Assembly: GCF_040545335.1 (NCBI RefSeq)
Contig: NZ_JBEPLU010000002.1
Coordinates: forward strand, 372,001-436,000
Direction of reading: 5' to 3'
DNA from: Phenylobacterium koreense
Lineage (GTDB): Bacteria; Pseudomonadota; Alphaproteobacteria; Caulobacterales; Caulobacteraceae
Length of the DNA stretch: 64,000 bases
Positions 51,526 through 60,110 of the stretch are shown here, in pieces. The translations under genes and the position numbers were made by a program. Numbering within the stretch: position 1 is the stretch's first letter; every line of letters begins with the position of its first letter. The notes under the pieces are model-generated. The model saw only the letters and a list, made by a program, of their open reading frames with translations, did no database searches and was not told the origin of the DNA.

Positions 51526-51659
51526 GTCATCCCGGTTTCGGCCGCAGGCCGAAGACCGGGACCCATGAACACGGGATTTCTCAGAAATGGCTGGACCGCG
51601 CCAACCTGATCAGGCGCAGCGCGTATGGGTCCCGGTCTTGGTTCACAAACCGGGATGAC
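51526..51659. repeat. palindromic intergenic repeat element (REP/MITE-like)
   Basis: A 134-bp element whose ends are inverted copies: GTCATCCCGG at the left and CCGGGATGAC at the right, each continuing into GGGACCCAT or its complement. The left arm also carries its own inner palindrome (TTTCGGCC-GCA-GGCCGAA). Elements with this GTCATCCCGG end recur in many alphaproteobacterial genomes (established knowledge). It fills much of the gap between bcp and the M23 gene. Confidence 0.7.
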
Positions 51660-51880
51660 ACGTCTCGTTGTAGATTTGCCGCAGCGGCCCCTAATTTCGC
51701 CGCGAAACGCCCTCGCGCCGCATCATCACTTGGCGCCCGCTGACACCCTTTGTTAACCACGACCATAGAGACTTCTCGCCGCTCGGCGCGCCCTGAAAGC
51801 TGCGCCTAAAGCTTGCGCGCGCCTCCAATCTCATTGCATATCGCGGCGTCCCGCAGTTTTCCGTAACCGATACGGTGAGC

Positions 51881-53038
51881 ATGACACGCTTTGCGCGCCT
51901 TCGCCGATCGCTCGAAGAGCTGTTCCCGGAACGCCACCTCTATGTGCGGTCCGGCGGCGAAATGCGCTCCTTCGTCCTCACCACGGGCCGTCAGATGGCC
52001 ATCGCCGGCGGCGTTGCGGCGGGCGCGCTTTGGATGGGTATCAGCACCGCCTCGATGCTGGTCGGCGCGCTCTCGGCCTCCAGCCACGACCAGCAGCTCG
52101 CCCGCCTGCAGGCCAAGTCCGAACGCCTGGTCGCCGACCGCGAGGCGCGCCTCAACAGCGCCATGGTCCAGCTCAACCAGGCCGAAGGCGGCGTCGGGGC
52201 CCTCGCCAGCACGGTCGAACGCCGCCACGCGGCCCTGGCCATGCTCCTCACAGAGTTCAAAGGCGCCCCCGGCGCTCAGGCCGCGCTCGAGCCGACCATC
52301 GTCAAGGCGACCAGCACCTCGCCCGAGGTCAACCCTCTTCGCCGCATCGAGCTGGTCCGCGCCGGCCAGGAACGCCTCATCGACGCCGCCGACGACTACG
52401 CCAAGAGCCGCGGCGACCGCCTGCGCCTGGCCTTCCGTCTCGCCGGCCTCACCCCCTCCTCCTACCTACCCAAGACCGGCTCCCTGGGCGGCCCTCTGAT
52501 CGAGACCAAGGATCCGCGCGCCTTGGCCGCCGTGCTCGACGTGGATGAGGACTTCGCCGAACGCATACAGCACGCCGCGACCAATCTTTCTGAGGCCGGC
52601 GCCCTGGCCGACGCCGCCGCCAGGCTGCCCTTCGCGCGCCCGACGACCGCGGCTCCGCAGACCAGCAGCTATGGCGTGCGCTTCGACCCCTTCACCCGCC
52701 GACCGGCCTTCCACTCCGGCCTCGACTTCGCCGGGTCTCCGAACACCCCGATCTATTCGACCGCGCCGGGCGTGGTTTCGTTCACCGGAGTCCGGTCGGG
52801 CTACGGCAACACTATCGAGATCGACCACGGCCGCGGCTTCAAGACCCGCTACGCCCACCTCCGGGCCATCGGCGTTCGCCCGGGTGAGAGGGTCACCGTC
52901 GGCTCCCGCATCGGCGGCATGGGTTCTACCGGCCGCTCGACCGGCCCGCACCTGCATTATGAAGTCTGGGTCAATGGACGCGCCCAGAACCCGTCGCGTT
53001 TTGTAAAGGCTGGCGATTATGTTCTCCAAGGCGGCTAA
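51881..53038 (+). CDS. M23 peptidase with membrane anchor and coiled coil
   Basis: A 385-aa predicted peptidoglycan endopeptidase. One membrane helix (about 38-62) leads to a periplasmic coiled-coil region (about 70-120), then a LytM/M23 domain with zinc ligands in FHSGLDFAG and the HLHYEVW motif; the middle His motif is RYAHLRAIG. The gene overlaps the bactofilin start by 20 bp. In stalked and budding Alphaproteobacteria such M23 peptidases (LmdC type) work with bactofilin scaffolds at growth zones (established knowledge). A GTG two codons earlier (51875) is an alternative start. Confidence 0.9.
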   Translation: MTRFARLRRSLEELFPERHLYVRSGGEMRSFVLTTGRQMAIAGGVAAGALWMGISTASMLVGALSASSHDQQLARLQAKSERLVADREARLNSAMVQLNQAEGGVGALASTVERRHAALAMLLTEFKGAPGAQAALEPTIVKATSTSPEVNPLRRIELVRAGQERLIDAADDYAKSRGDRLRLAFRLAGLTPSSYLPKTGSLGGPLIETKDPRALAAVLDVDEDFAERIQHAATNLSEAGALADAAARLPFARPTTAAPQTSSYGVRFDPFTRRPAFHSGLDFAGSPNTPIYSTAPGVVSFTGVRSGYGNTIEIDHGRGFKTRYAHLRAIGVRPGERVTVGSRIGGMGSTGRSTGPHLHYEVWVNGRAQNPSRFVKAGDYVLQGG

Positions 53039-53465
53039 GGCCGGCAAATCTCCGGCCCCTTCCGCAACCGTCACCGCCGAGCGCAAGGCGCCTGTCGCCG
53101 CCTCGCTCGTCAGCCAGGCCGTCACCATCGAAGGCGGCGTCAGCGGCGAAGGCGACCTGCATGTCGACGGCGTGATCCGCGGCGATGTCCGCATCGACCG
53201 CCTTACCCTGGGCGACACCGGCCATGTGGAAGGCTCCATCGTCGCCGACACGGTCGATATCCGCGGCCGCGTGATCGGCTCGGTCGCCGCCAAGCAGGTG
53301 CGCCTCTACAGCACCGCCTATGTCGATGGCGACATCACCCACGAGCAGCTCTCGGTAGAAGCCGGCGCCTTCTTCCAGGGCCGCAGCCTGAAGTTTCAGC
53401 ACCAGGCGCCCGCCGCCCTGGCCGCGCCCGAGCCAGAGGCCGCGCCGGAAGCACAGAGCGCCTGA
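53019..53465 (+). CDS. bacA: bactofilin
   Basis: A 148-aa cytoskeletal protein that polymerises without nucleotide into filaments at the membrane. The DUF583 beta-helix core is visible as repeated turns: VTIEGGVSGEGDLHVDGVIRGDV, LTLGDTGHVEGSIVADTVDIRGRVIGSV and STAYVDGDITHEQLSVEAG. A positively charged N-terminus and Pro/Ala/Glu-rich C-terminus flank it. It overlaps the M23 peptidase by 20 bp, and its stop overlaps the csaA-like start (TGATG). In Caulobacter the bactofilins act in stalk formation; naming as bacA is by position and family. Confidence 0.93.
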   Translation: MFSKAAKAGKSPAPSATVTAERKAPVAASLVSQAVTIEGGVSGEGDLHVDGVIRGDVRIDRLTLGDTGHVEGSIVADTVDIRGRVIGSVAAKQVRLYSTAYVDGDITHEQLSVEAGAFFQGRSLKFQHQAPAALAAPEPEAAPEAQSA

Positions 53466-53833
53466 TGTCTCAGGGCAATGGCGTCGAACCCGCGGCCGAG
53501 CAGATCGTCTTCGACGATTTCGCCAAGGTGGACATCCGCGTCGGCGTGATCGTCTCGGCTGACCCCTTCCCCGAGGCCCGCAAGCCGGCCTACCGCCTGA
53601 CGATCGATTTCGGGCCGGAGATCGGGCTGAAGAAGAGCTCGGCCCAGATCACCGACCATTATGGGCTGGATGACCTGCGCGGCAAATCGGTGATGGCCGT
53701 CATCAACTTTCCCCCGCGCCAGATCGGCCCGGTCCGCTCCGAAGTGCTGGTGCTTGGCTTCCCCGACGAGGCCGGCCGCATCGTCCTGGCTACGCCCGAC
53801 AAGGCCGCGCCCAAGGGCGCCCGGCTGAAATAG
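53465..53833 (+). CDS. csaA: tRNA-binding-domain protein, CsaA-like
   Basis: A 122-aa OB-fold protein of the CsaA family, described as an export-related chaperone with a tRNA-binding-like fold. Visible is FDDFAKVDIRVGVIVSADPFPEARKPAYRLTIDFG, the SSAQITDHY signature, and FPPRQIGPVRSEVLVLGF. Length and motifs agree with the family. It is translationally coupled to bacA. Its cellular role is not well defined. Confidence 0.92.
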   Translation: MSQGNGVEPAAEQIVFDDFAKVDIRVGVIVSADPFPEARKPAYRLTIDFGPEIGLKKSSAQITDHYGLDDLRGKSVMAVINFPPRQIGPVRSEVLVLGFPDEAGRIVLATPDKAAPKGARLK

Positions 53834-53835
53834 CG

Positions 53836-54543
53836 TCAGGCTGCGTCCTCGTAGGCGCCGTTCCGCAGCACCGGCGCGCAATGGCTGACATCTAGTTCGG
53901 CGGCGATCTCCACGTCCAGTTCGTGCTCGCGTTCGACCAGCTCGCGGCCTGACCGGCACCACAGCAGCGTCTGCTTCAGGTGCGGCAGGGCGCTGCGGAA
54001 GGCGTCGCGCGCCGTCACCGCCTCCGGTTCGCCGTCGAACCCGATCGCCTCGACGATGGCCCCGGCGCCGATCAGGTCCTCGATGGCCGGACGCAGGGAA
54101 CCGTCGGCCCACCGCTCGCCGGCCGGAATCACTGCGATGTCGCGCCCGTCCGCCAGGCTCAAGGCCTTGGCCGCCACCGCCTTGGCGTTGCGCAGGCATC
54201 CGGCGAGCACGCGCGCCTGTCCGCAGGCCAGGGACAGCAGCGATCCGTTCGGCGACGGCAGCAGCAGCCGCTCGCCCGGGTTCAGCTTCATCAGGCTCGC
54301 GGGCGACAGGCTGAGCTGCCCTCCGGCCCGCCGGCTGGCGGCCAGCCGCGCGCCGACCCTTGCGGCCTCGCTGCGCGCCGCGTCCTCGTCGCCATAGGGA
54401 AAGGGATGAACCCGCGCTTTGCGATGAGCCGCGACGTCCACCGCCGTTGAGAACGACAGCACATCGACGATCACCACCACCGCCGCGCGCTCGCGCAGCA
54501 ACTCGATGCCGTTCAGCCCCCACTCGCAATGGACTTTCTGCAT
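53836..54543 (-). CDS. 2-phosphosulfolactate phosphatase (ComB) family protein
   Basis: A 235-aa protein of the ComB family, whose named member hydrolyses 2-phosphosulfolactate in archaeal coenzyme M synthesis. It reads VVVIVDVLSFSTAVDVAAHRKARVHPFP, then LSPASLMKLNPGERLLLPSPNGSLLS and a C-terminal LFDG-like region. Methanogen coenzyme M is not expected in this organism, and no ComA or ComC-type partner is seen nearby, so the bacterial member probably has a different phosphatase substrate. It is convergent with csaA. Confidence 0.85.
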   Translation of the reverse strand: MQKVHCEWGLNGIELLRERAAVVVIVDVLSFSTAVDVAAHRKARVHPFPYGDEDAARSEAARVGARLAASRRAGGQLSLSPASLMKLNPGERLLLPSPNGSLLSLACGQARVLAGCLRNAKAVAAKALSLADGRDIAVIPAGERWADGSLRPAIEDLIGAGAIVEAIGFDGEPEAVTARDAFRSALPHLKQTLLWCRSGRELVEREHELDVEIAAELDVSHCAPVLRNGAYEDAA

Positions 54544-54628
54544 AGCGCGCCTCCGTCCCGGATCGAACGCCGATACGCGCGCGAATGCAAACTAGGCCGT
54601 AAAGGACTGCTTCGCGGCGGTCAGTCGT

Positions 54629-54774
54629 CCTTCTCCCTTGTGGGAGAAGGTGTCGACCGAAGGCTGACGGATGAGGGGTTTCGGGCCCATCCGACAAACC
54701 CTTGTACAGGCCGATAGTCCGCTTCCCCTCATCCGACCGCTGCGCGGGCCACCATCTCCCACAAGGGGAGAAGG
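54629..54774. repeat. palindromic intergenic repeat (CTTCTCCC...GGGAGAAGG type)
   Basis: A 146-bp element bracketed by two hairpin-forming palindromes: CCTTCTCCCTTGTGGGAGAAGG at the left and CTCCCACAAGGGGAGAAGG at the right, with GATGAGGGG and CCCCTCATCCG inside as further inverted copies. This family of repeats is frequent between genes of Alphaproteobacteria (established knowledge). It occupies the gap between the comB-like gene and prfB. Confidence 0.7.
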
Positions 54775-54795
54775 CGTCAGGTGCGATGCCGCCCC

Positions 54796-55918
54796 TTAAG
54801 CCCCCGCCCCGTCCCGGGTCGAGCCGACCCGCTGAGCCAATGCCGCCCCCATGAACTCGTCCAGATCGCCGTCCAGCACGCCTTGCGTGTCGGAGGTCTC
54901 CACGTTGGTCCGCAGGTCTTTCACCATCTGGTACGGCTGCAGCACGTACGAGCGGATCTGGTGGCCCCAGCCGATGTCGGTCTTCTGGTCGTTTAGGGCC
55001 TGGGCTTCGGCTTCGCGCTTCTGCAACTCCAGTTCATAGAGGCGCGCGCGCAGCATCTTCCAGGCCTCGTCCCGGTTCTGGTGCTGAGAACGGCCCATCT
55101 GGCAGGCCACCACCACACCGGTCGGGATGTGCGTCAGGCGCACGGCCGAGTCCGTCTTGTTGATGTGCTGGCCGCCGGCGCCGGAGGCGCGATAGGTGTC
55201 GGTCCGCACATCGGAGGGGTTGATGTCGATCTCGATGGTGTCGTCCACCACCGGATAGACCCAGACCGAGGCGAAACTCGTATGGCGCTTGGCGGCGGCG
55301 TCGAACGGCGAGATGCGCACCAGGCGGTGGACGCCGGCTTCGCTCTTCAGCCAGCCATAGGCGTTCGGCCCCTTGATCTGCAGGGTCACCGACTTGATGC
55401 CGGCCTGTTCGCCCGCGGTCTCTTCGAGGAAGTCGACGCTCATCCCGTGGGCGCTGGCCCAGCGGGTGTACATGCGCATCAGCATCCCGGCCCAGTCGTT
55501 GGACTCGGTGCCGCCGGCGCCGGAATTGATTTCCATGAACGCGTCGTTGCTATCCGCCTCGCCCGACAGCAGGGCTTCCAGTTCAGCGCGAGCGGCGCGT
55601 TCCTTGATCGCCTTGAGCTGCTCGCGCGCCTCGTCGAGCGTGGCCTCGTCGTCTTCCTCGTCGGCCAGTTCGGCGTAACCGATGGCGTCGGCCAGGTCGC
55701 GTTCCAGCGACTGCACGGCCTCGACGGACGCGGCCAGCTTGGACCGCTCGCGAGTAATCGCCTGGGCGGCGGCCGCGTCGTCCCACAGGGTCGGATCTTC
55801 GACGCGGGCGTTCAGCTCATCGAGCTTTCTTAGGGCCGGTTCCCAGTCAAAGTCGCCTCCTGAGCAGTTCGATCGACTGCTCGATGTCGGCCTTCGAGGC
55901 CTCGACATCCGCTCTCAT
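54796..55918 (-). CDS. prfB: peptide chain release factor 2, with programmed +1 frameshift
   Basis: RF2 recognises UGA and UAA stop codons and triggers peptide release; total product 373 aa. The first 23 codons ([23 protein letters not shown]) run from ATG at 55918 to an in-frame UGA at 55847-55849. Continuing in the +1 frame (skipping the T at 55849, reading GAC next) gives [24 protein letters not shown], the conserved RF2 sequence, with the GGQ motif in [17 protein letters not shown]. An internal Shine-Dalgarno-like AGGAGG and slippery CTT precede UGA-C, exactly the E. coli arrangement. This is autoregulatory recoding, not a defect. Confidence 0.95.
55846..55861 (-). promoter_or_regulatory. 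prfB programmed frameshift site
   Basis: Minus-strand AGGAGG (55856-55861), three-base spacer CGA, slippery CTT (55850-55852), stop TGA (55847-55849), then C. The purine-rich element pairs with 16S rRNA and, when RF2 is scarce, promotes slipping into the +1 frame (established for E. coli RF2). Confidence 0.93.
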
Positions 55919-56008
55919 GGAAATCTCCAGGTCCAGAACCGTTCTGGGGTCGGGGCAGATAGCGCGCGCCGAGGACGATTACAATGGCGGCGCCCCCCAA
56001 GAGCGCCC

Positions 56009-58396
56009 TTAGTAGAGGCCGCTCATATCGTCCTTCTTCTTCGGCGCCGCCGCCGCGGCGGGCGCAGAGGGCGCCGGCGTCGTCAGCTTCCCGTCCGGCC
56101 AGACCTGGCTGTAGGGCATCGGTCCCGAGGGCAGGCCCACCGGCGCGGTCACCACCTTCGGTTCGGTGCCGGGACGGAAGGCTTCGCGAATGCCGCGGAC
56201 GGTCGCGAACTTGGCGTTCTTGGGCGCCTTGAACTCGTCCTTCGGCAGGCCCTTGGTCGCCTCCTGCATGAACTCGATGAAGATCGGCACCGCCGCCGTC
56301 GTACCCGTCTCGCCGTCGCCCAGGCTGCGGTTGTCGTCGAAGCCGACGAACACGCCAGCCACGATCTGCGGGGTGAAGCCGACGAACCAGGCGCTGCGGT
56401 ACTCGTTGGTGGTGCCGGTCTTGCCGCCCACCGGCCGACCCAGCACCGAGGCCGAGGTCGCCGTGCCGCGCTGGACGACCCCCTGCAGCATCGAGGTGAT
56501 CTGGTAGGCGGTGATCGGGTCCATCACCTGCTCGCCGCCAGGCGGGATGCGCGGGCTCTCGTCGCCGTTAAAGCCGGCCTCGCAGCGCGGGCAGTCACGC
56601 TTGTCGGCGCGGAAGATGGTTTCGCCGTTGCGGTCCTGGACCAGTTCGATCAGGTGCGGATCGATCCGGCGTCCGCCGTTGACGAAGGCGGCGTAGGCCG
56701 CCGTCAGCTTGAACGGGGTCGTCTCTCCGGCCCCCAGCGCCATGGCCAGCACCCGGTCCATGCGGTTGACCACGCCCATCTTCACGGCCAGGTCGCTGAT
56801 CTTCTTCATGCCCACGCCCTGGGCCAGGCGCACGGTCATGGCGTTGCGCGACAGCTCCAGGCCGCGCCGCAGGGTCAGCGCGCCGTAGTAGCGGCGGTTG
56901 TAGTTCTCGGGGGTCCAGGCCTGTCCGCCCGCGCCGCGCAGGGTGATCGCCGAGTCCATCACTACGCTCGAGGGCGTGTAGCCGTTCTCGAGCGCCGCGG
57001 CATAGACGATCGGCTTGAAGGCCGAGCCCGGCTGACGCATGGCCTGGGTCGCGCGGTTGAAGCTCGACAGCGAGAACGAATAGCCCCCGACCATCGCCAG
57101 CACCCGGCCGGAATAGGGCTCCATCGCCACCAGCGCGCCGTTCACCGCCGGCACCTGGCGCAGGCGGAAGCCGCCGCCGCTCTCCGCCGGCTCGACGAAG
57201 ATCAGGTCGCCGGACCGCAGTCCCTTGCCCGCCCGCGCCCAGGCGACGTCCTGGCCGACAATCGAGCCGGTGGTCCCCTCGCCCGCCACGCGAACCCGGA
57301 CATTGCCGCCGGAGACGTCGGTGATCAGGGCGGCGCGCCAGCCGCGGCGCTCCGAAGGCGGGCTCTTCTGCTTGGCCACGGCTTCCCAGCCGTCGGCCGT
57401 GTCCACATGGCCCCAGGCGCCGCGCCAACCGTGGCGGCGGTCGTATTGCTCCAGGCCGTTCATCAGCGCCACACGAGCTGCGGTCTGCAGCTTCGGGTCC
57501 AGCGTGGTGCGCATGTAATAGCCGCCTTCGTTCAGGCGCTGGCCCATGGTCGCCAGGCCGCGCCTGCGGACTTCCTCGACGAAGAAGTCGGCGTCGCGGT
57601 ACTTGGCGCGCGTCGGGGCCTTCTGGACCTTCAGGTCCTCGCGCTTGGCCGCTTCTGCGTCCTCACGGCTCACCCAGCCCAGGTCGGCCATCTGGTCCAG
57701 CACCCAGTTGCGGCGGACGACGGCCTGCGCCTTGCGGCGGATCGGGTGATAGTTGTCCGGCCCCTTGGGCAGCGAGGCCAGATAGGCCGCCTCTGCCAGG
57801 CTGAGGTCGGTGATCGACTTGCCGAAATAGTTGTAGGCGGCGGCCCCGACCCCATAGGACCGATAGCCCAGCCAGATCTCGTTCAGATAGAGCTCGAGGA
57901 TCTGTTCCTTGTTGAGCGTCTGTTCCAGGCGCCCGGCCAGGATCGCTTCCTTGAGCTTGCGCCCGACCGTCGCCTCGCTGGTCAGCAGCACGTTCTTGGC
58001 GACCTGCTGGGTGATGGTCGAGCCGCCCTCGAGGCGCCGACCGTTCGCCGCGTTCAGGACATTCTTGGCCATGGCCCGTGTCAGGCCCATGGCGTCCACG
58101 CCGCCGTGCGAGAAGAAGTTACGATCCTCGGCCGCCAGGAAAGCCTGCACCAGGTGCGGCGGCATGTTGTCGTACGGCACGTATATGCGCCGTTCGCGAG
58201 AAAACTCGCCGATAAGAACGCCATCCCATGCGTAGGCGCGGGTCGCCGTCGGTGGCCGATAGTCGGCCAGGTCGCCTGCATCGGGCATGTCGTGGAACAG
58301 CCAGGCGGCATAGATGGCGATGGCGAATCCGGCCAGCGCAATGGCGCTGAGCACGGTCACGCCGGCGATCGCGATCCATCTTCCTGGGGGATTCAA
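56009..58396 (-). CDS. mrcA: penicillin-binding protein 1A
   Basis: A 795-aa bifunctional class A PBP for peptidoglycan synthesis. A membrane anchor (about 10-33) precedes the GT51 glycosyltransferase domain: LAAEDRNFFSHGGVD (catalytic Glu near 90), EGGSTITQQVAKN and LYLNEIWLGYRSYGVGAAA. The transpeptidase domain has SxxK (GSAFKP), SRN (LSRNAM) and KTG (GGKTGTTNEY). A Pro/Ala/Lys-rich tail ends DDMSGLY. The start is TTG at 58396, with GGAGG about 10 bp upstream; the next ATG lies inside the anchor region. Confidence 0.94.
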   Translation of the reverse strand: MNPPGRWIAIAGVTVLSAIALAGFAIAIYAAWLFHDMPDAGDLADYRPPTATRAYAWDGVLIGEFSRERRIYVPYDNMPPHLVQAFLAAEDRNFFSHGGVDAMGLTRAMAKNVLNAANGRRLEGGSTITQQVAKNVLLTSEATVGRKLKEAILAGRLEQTLNKEQILELYLNEIWLGYRSYGVGAAAYNYFGKSITDLSLAEAAYLASLPKGPDNYHPIRRKAQAVVRRNWVLDQMADLGWVSREDAEAAKREDLKVQKAPTRAKYRDADFFVEEVRRRGLATMGQRLNEGGYYMRTTLDPKLQTAARVALMNGLEQYDRRHGWRGAWGHVDTADGWEAVAKQKSPPSERRGWRAALITDVSGGNVRVRVAGEGTTGSIVGQDVAWARAGKGLRSGDLIFVEPAESGGGFRLRQVPAVNGALVAMEPYSGRVLAMVGGYSFSLSSFNRATQAMRQPGSAFKPIVYAAALENGYTPSSVVMDSAITLRGAGGQAWTPENYNRRYYGALTLRRGLELSRNAMTVRLAQGVGMKKISDLAVKMGVVNRMDRVLAMALGAGETTPFKLTAAYAAFVNGGRRIDPHLIELVQDRNGETIFRADKRDCPRCEAGFNGDESPRIPPGGEQVMDPITAYQITSMLQGVVQRGTATSASVLGRPVGGKTGTTNEYRSAWFVGFTPQIVAGVFVGFDDNRSLGDGETGTTAAVPIFIEFMQEATKGLPKDEFKAPKNAKFATVRGIREAFRPGTEPKVVTAPVGLPSGPMPYSQVWPDGKLTTPAPSAPAAAAAPKKKDDMSGLY

Positions 58397-58496
58397 AACT
58401 GACCGACCTCCGCGGGGCGAACCCCGCCCGCTAGGTTGATCTAACGTGCATCGGCCCGGGCGCCAACGCCCATGCGTCAGCTTGGCGCGTGTCTGC

Positions 58497-59693
58497 CTAG
58501 AAGGCGGCCAGCTTGGTGCCTGCGCCGAAATAGTCGTCGATGGCCACGGCGACGCTGCCCATCAGCTGCTCGCGACGGCCCGGATCGCGCAGGGTCTTCT
58601 CGTCGTCGCGGTTGGTGATGAAGCCCATTTCCAGCAGCACCGCCGGCACGTCCGGAGCCAGCAGAACGGCCAGGCCGGCTTCGCGATGGCTACGGCGCAG
58701 CAGCGGCTGATGGTCGCTCACCCGCTCCAGAAGCACCTCGGCGAAGGTGGCCGAGCGGTTGCGGGTCATGCGCTGGGTCAGGTCCAGCAGGATGGTGGAA
58801 ACGCCACGATCTCCGCCGGCGCCGGCCCGCATGAACCAGTCGTCCTTGCTGACGAACTTGGCCGAACGTCCGGTCGCCCGGTCGGCCAGGGTGTAGACGC
58901 TGGCGCCCCGCAAGGTCGGGTCGCTGCCCGAAGAATCGGCATGAAGCGAGATGAACAGGTCAGCGTCCGCGCGCCGGGCGATCTGCACCCGCACGGCGTG
59001 GTCGACATAGACGTCCTTGTCGCGGGTCATCACGACCTTGTAGCGTCCGGTCCGCTCAAGCTGGCTCTTCAGGGCGCGGGCCGCCGCCAGGGTGACGTCC
59101 TTCTCGGCGCCCTGGGCGCCGCGCGCGCCGGGATCCTTGCCTCCGTGGCCGGCGTCGATCACCACAACCTTCTTCAGGGGCAGAGCAGCCTTGCTTGGCT
59201 TCACCGGCGCGGAAATGAAGCGCGCGGTCCCGGCCGCGGCGGTGCGCACGCCCCCGGAAGTATTCTTGGCCGCCAAGTCGATCACATAGCGATAGTTCGA
59301 CGCGCCGTCCGCCGGCGGCAGCAGGAAGCGGCGCTTGATCACCGCGTCATCCGCCAGGTCCACGCGCAGGCGCGCGCCGCCCGGACCTTCATCGACCATC
59401 CAGGCCTTCACGAGGCCCAGCCCCCCGCCCTGCAGCGCGCTGTCGATGGAGACGCCGGGCATGTTCACCACCACGCGGCGGTCGCTGGCGCCGTCGGAGG
59501 CCACCTTGCCGGTGGCCGAACGGTCGAGATCGATGACGATGCGGGTCTCGGCGCGGTCGCCGCCCAAGCGGACCTTCAGGACGTCAGCCTTGGTTCCCGC
59601 AGCCTGAGCTCCGGCCACAGCCGCCAGGCAGCAGACCACGGCGCCAGCCACCGCCAGCACACGGTTCCTACCCTTCCTGAACACGCCGCCCAT
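58497..59693 (-). CDS. amiC: N-acetylmuramoyl-L-alanine amidase (AmiC type)
   Basis: A 398-aa periplasmic zinc amidase that cleaves septal peptidoglycan during daughter-cell separation. It has a signal peptide (about 1-31, VAGAVVCCLAAVAGAQA), an N-terminal AMIN domain (about 37-150), and the Amidase_3 domain with metal and catalytic residues in VVVIDAGHGGKDPGARG, LFISLHADSS and LLEMGFITNRDDE. The gene is 100 bp upstream of PBP1A on the same strand, forming a wall-remodelling pair. Confidence 0.94.
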   Translation of the reverse strand: MGGVFRKGRNRVLAVAGAVVCCLAAVAGAQAAGTKADVLKVRLGGDRAETRIVIDLDRSATGKVASDGASDRRVVVNMPGVSIDSALQGGGLGLVKAWMVDEGPGGARLRVDLADDAVIKRRFLLPPADGASNYRYVIDLAAKNTSGGVRTAAAGTARFISAPVKPSKAALPLKKVVVIDAGHGGKDPGARGAQGAEKDVTLAAARALKSQLERTGRYKVVMTRDKDVYVDHAVRVQIARRADADLFISLHADSSGSDPTLRGASVYTLADRATGRSAKFVSKDDWFMRAGAGGDRGVSTILLDLTQRMTRNRSATFAEVLLERVSDHQPLLRRSHREAGLAVLLAPDVPAVLLEMGFITNRDDEKTLRDPGRREQLMGSVAVAIDDYFGAGTKLAAF

Positions 59694-60110
59694 ACGCGCA
59701 GCCCCGCTTAGTAATCATACACCGTTACCCCATATAGACGGTGAGCGCGTGGACAAAGGGTTAACCCAGTCCTTACGCTTCACCTTTGCGGCGCGGCGCT
59801 TTCCTTTTTGTCGCCAGTGTTGCAATGTCCGCCCGCGCTGGACCCGCGCGCCTTGCGTCGCAAGGCCGCCGCCCGCGCGACAAGCTTTGCGTCGGCTCCG
59901 CCCTAAGGCGACGACGCGCCATCCGATCCGCGCCCTTCGTAGAGGGCGCGCCTGGGAACACACCAATGGGCAGCGCAGCTCGAGCCCTATTTCGGCCTAC
60001 CGCCCGCATTGTCGGTTCCGACTCTGCGACGGGCGGTGGCGTGCGCGCCCTCCTGACAGACCGGCGGCGCCCGAACCGAGAGTTCGCGGCGCGCCTCGGA
60101 GACGCTTTTT
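59694..60110. other. amiC / rne divergent intergenic region and rne leader
   Basis: A 417-bp gene-free region. It holds a GGGTTAACCC-like palindrome near 59757-59766 and a perfect 17-bp inverted repeat GCCTTGCGTCGCAAGGC at 59850-59866, plus a likely long rne 5' leader. RNase E mRNAs are typically autoregulated through their leader. I found no strong sigma-70 promoter and no small gene. Confidence 0.45.
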
